From: Acidimicrobiaceae bacterium | GTDB lineage: Bacteria > Actinomycetota > Acidimicrobiia > Acidimicrobiales > Poriferisodalaceae | Assembly (NCBI GenBank): GCA_905182565.1 | Contig: CAJJCB010000020.1 | Coordinates: forward strand, 1 to 64,000 | Direction of reading: 5' to 3' | Length of the DNA stretch: 64,000 bases | Shown: in pieces, positions 63,010 to 64,000 of the stretch | How the letters are laid out: each line of letters begins with the position of its first letter | How positions within the stretch are numbered: position 1 is the first letter of the stretch | Notes under the pieces: model-generated | The model's database searches: none | What the model saw: the letters and a program-made list of their open reading frames with translations, nothing else | What the model was told of the DNA's origin: nothing | Position numbers and translations under genes: made by a program

Positions 63010-63894
63010 CTATTTTTTGAGACGTGCGTATACTTCGCGTGCTCGATCTTCGAGCCCTTCAGGAGTTGGACCCATCGGCAGCCTTGGTTCACCCACTCGA
63101 AGCCCAATTGTCCTTAACATTGCTTTTGTCGGAACCGGGTTAGGAGCATCATCGCCAGACTCAAAGTCAAAACTTTCTAGCAACTTTGCATTTATTTTTC
63201 GGGCTAGCGCAGCGTCGCCTGCTTCCCAAGCATCAAACATTGCAACATGTTCACTGGCGCACCAATGAGCTGCGACACTAATCACTCCAACAGCACCCAC
63301 TGCCAACAACGGGAGAGTTAGACCGTCGTCACCGCTATAAACTTCAAAACCAGCTGGCGCATCACGTATTATTTTGGCTGTTTCGGCTGGATTCCCAGCT
63401 GCGTCTTTAACCGCAACAATGTTTGTCATTTCGGTTGCCAGACGCAAAAGCACCTCTGAATCAATTTTGCGGCCTGAGCGAACAGGAATATCGTACAGAA
63501 CAACTGGCAGGCTAGTGTTTTCGGCAATTGCTCGGAAGTGCTCAAAAAGCCCTGCCTGAGATGGTCGATTGTAATACGGCGTCACAGCCAAGATCCCATC
63601 ACAGCCCATCTCTTCTGCTTTTATAGTTTGCTCAATGGAATGCGCTGTGTCGTTAGTCGTGGTTCCTGCTATTACCGGCACAGTGACTGCTTCTGAGACG
63701 GCTCTCCAGAGTTCCCAGTCTTCATTATCAGTAATCGTGGGGCCTTCACCAGTGGTGCCGGTTAGGACTAAACCTTCACTCCCTTGGGCTATTAACCATT
63801 TAGCTAGTTCCACTGATGCATCTATATCAAGGGAGCCATCTTCTCCGAATGGTGTCACCATTGCTGGGATTACCCTGCCAAATCTTGCGCTCAT
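63010..63894 (-). CDS. dapA: 4-hydroxy-tetrahydrodipicolinate synthase
   Basis: A 294-residue class I aldolase-fold enzyme that condenses pyruvate with aspartate semialdehyde in the first committed step of diaminopimelate and lysine synthesis. The Schiff-base lysine is Lys163 (VAVKDAAGN), Tyr134 (YDIPVRSG) and the TTGE loop (47-50) complete the site. The ATG at 63892-63894 was preferred to a TTG seven codons upstream because it overlaps the stop of the upstream gene in ATGA. It lies directly before rnj. The window also holds dapC, dapE and dapF but not dapB or dapD. Confidence 0.95.
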   Translation of the reverse strand: MSARFGRVIPAMVTPFGEDGSLDIDASVELAKWLIAQGSEGLVLTGTTGEGPTITDNEDWELWRAVSEAVTVPVIAGTTTNDTAHSIEQTIKAEEMGCDGILAVTPYYNRPSQAGLFEHFRAIAENTSLPVVLYDIPVRSGRKIDSEVLLRLATEMTNIVAVKDAAGNPAETAKIIRDAPAGFEVYSGDDGLTLPLLAVGAVGVISVAAHWCASEHVAMFDAWEAGDAALARKINAKLLESFDFESGDDAPNPVPTKAMLRTIGLRVGEPRLPMGPTPEGLEDRAREVYARLKK

Positions 63895-64000
63895 GTTGCT
63901 GAGGGTAGCTGCCAAGTGCTGCCCTCACTAGCGCGATTGATACCTAAGGTTGCTAAAAGGTCTTCGTGAAACTCGAACCAGAGAGTGCTGTAGCTGCCAA
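63891..64000 (-). CDS. 3'-end fragment of an unidentified gene, cut by the window edge
   Basis: An open frame enters at the window edge and ends at a TGA (63891-63893) that overlaps the dapA ATG as ATGA. The 35 readable residues include STLWFEFHEDLLATLGINRA, a protein-like amphipathic stretch. I do not recognise the family. In other actinobacteria thyX or dapB lies upstream of dapA, but the visible end does not match what I know of either. The overlap with dapA and the residue composition make a real gene likely. Confidence 0.6.
   Translation of the reverse strand, partial: GSYSTLWFEFHEDLLATLGINRASEGSTWQLPSAT

Noticed and set aside
1-64000. CRISPR arrays, insertion sequences, rRNA genes, tmRNA or known riboswitches
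   Set aside because: Reading through the gaps showed no spaced direct repeats, no transposase frames and no recognisable structured RNAs apart from the three tRNAs.

Overview
The window reads as a gene-dense chromosome segment from an aerobic, heterotrophic actinobacterium, most likely a free-living (probably marine) member of the Acidimicrobiia. The evidence is the actinobacterial order of housekeeping genes on the minus strand (dapA-rnj-ftsK, then rimO-pgsA-cinA, recA, and miaB-miaA-dapF-hflX with dapC-dapE), a probable F420-dependent luciferase-family enzyme, an actinobacterial-type SOS box at recA, and many acyl-CoA, P450, Baeyer-Villiger and alkyl-sulfatase genes. Base composition looks AT-leaning for an actinobacterium. 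Genes are tightly packed: many 1-4 base stop/start overlaps, several convergent gene ends that overlap, and no gap over 300 bases. The lineage is inferred, not proven.

Layout. 1-5.9 kb: an edge-truncated gene, tRNA-Val(GAC), tRNA-Cys(GCA), an alpha/beta-hydrolase/phosphotransferase pair, a 17beta-HSD4-like dehydrogenase, an acyl desaturase, tRNA-Gly(GCC), and a run made of an Fpg/Nei glycosylase and two small unknown proteins. 5.9-15 kb: aldo/keto reductase, metX, a solitary N6-adenine DNA methylase overlapping a DEAD-box helicase, a D-aminoacylase-type amidohydrolase, a GMC oxidoreductase and a HAD phosphatase. 15-22 kb: lysine/cell-wall genes dapE, dapC and dapF interleaved with hflX, miaA and miaB. 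22-29.6 kb: hotdog thioesterase, SCP-x-type thiolase, Baeyer-Villiger monooxygenase, PaiB-like FMN protein, recA with a double SOS box, enoyl-CoA hydratase and the luciferase-family enzyme. 29.8-33 kb: cinA, pgsA, rimO.

33-58.8 kb is an accessory stretch lying inside the housekeeping order: a Cu(+) ATPase, a class IV aminotransferase, an unusual family A DNA polymerase, two Fe/2-oxoglutarate oxygenases (TauD and PhyH types), two MFS exporters, a thiolase/SDR pair, a Baeyer-Villiger monooxygenase-lactonase-hydrolase group, a CoA-pyrophosphatase Nudix enzyme, an acyl-CoA dehydrogenase, an alkyl sulfatase, tandem nitroreductases with an EamA transporter, and a divergent P450/metallo-hydrolase pair. 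58.8-64 kb returns to ftsK, rnj, dapA and the 3' end of another gene.

Together the genes combine a core of diaminopimelate synthesis, tRNA modification, RNA decay, DNA repair and segregation with a broad set of enzymes for oxidising fatty acids, ketones, sulfate esters and similar organics. I see no CRISPR array, insertion sequence, prophage or complete restriction or defence island. The least ordinary items are the family A polymerase with two large insertions and an altered motif C, an apparent CTG start in miaA, a CinA whose C-terminal deamidase site is eroded, and a solitary adenine methylase.
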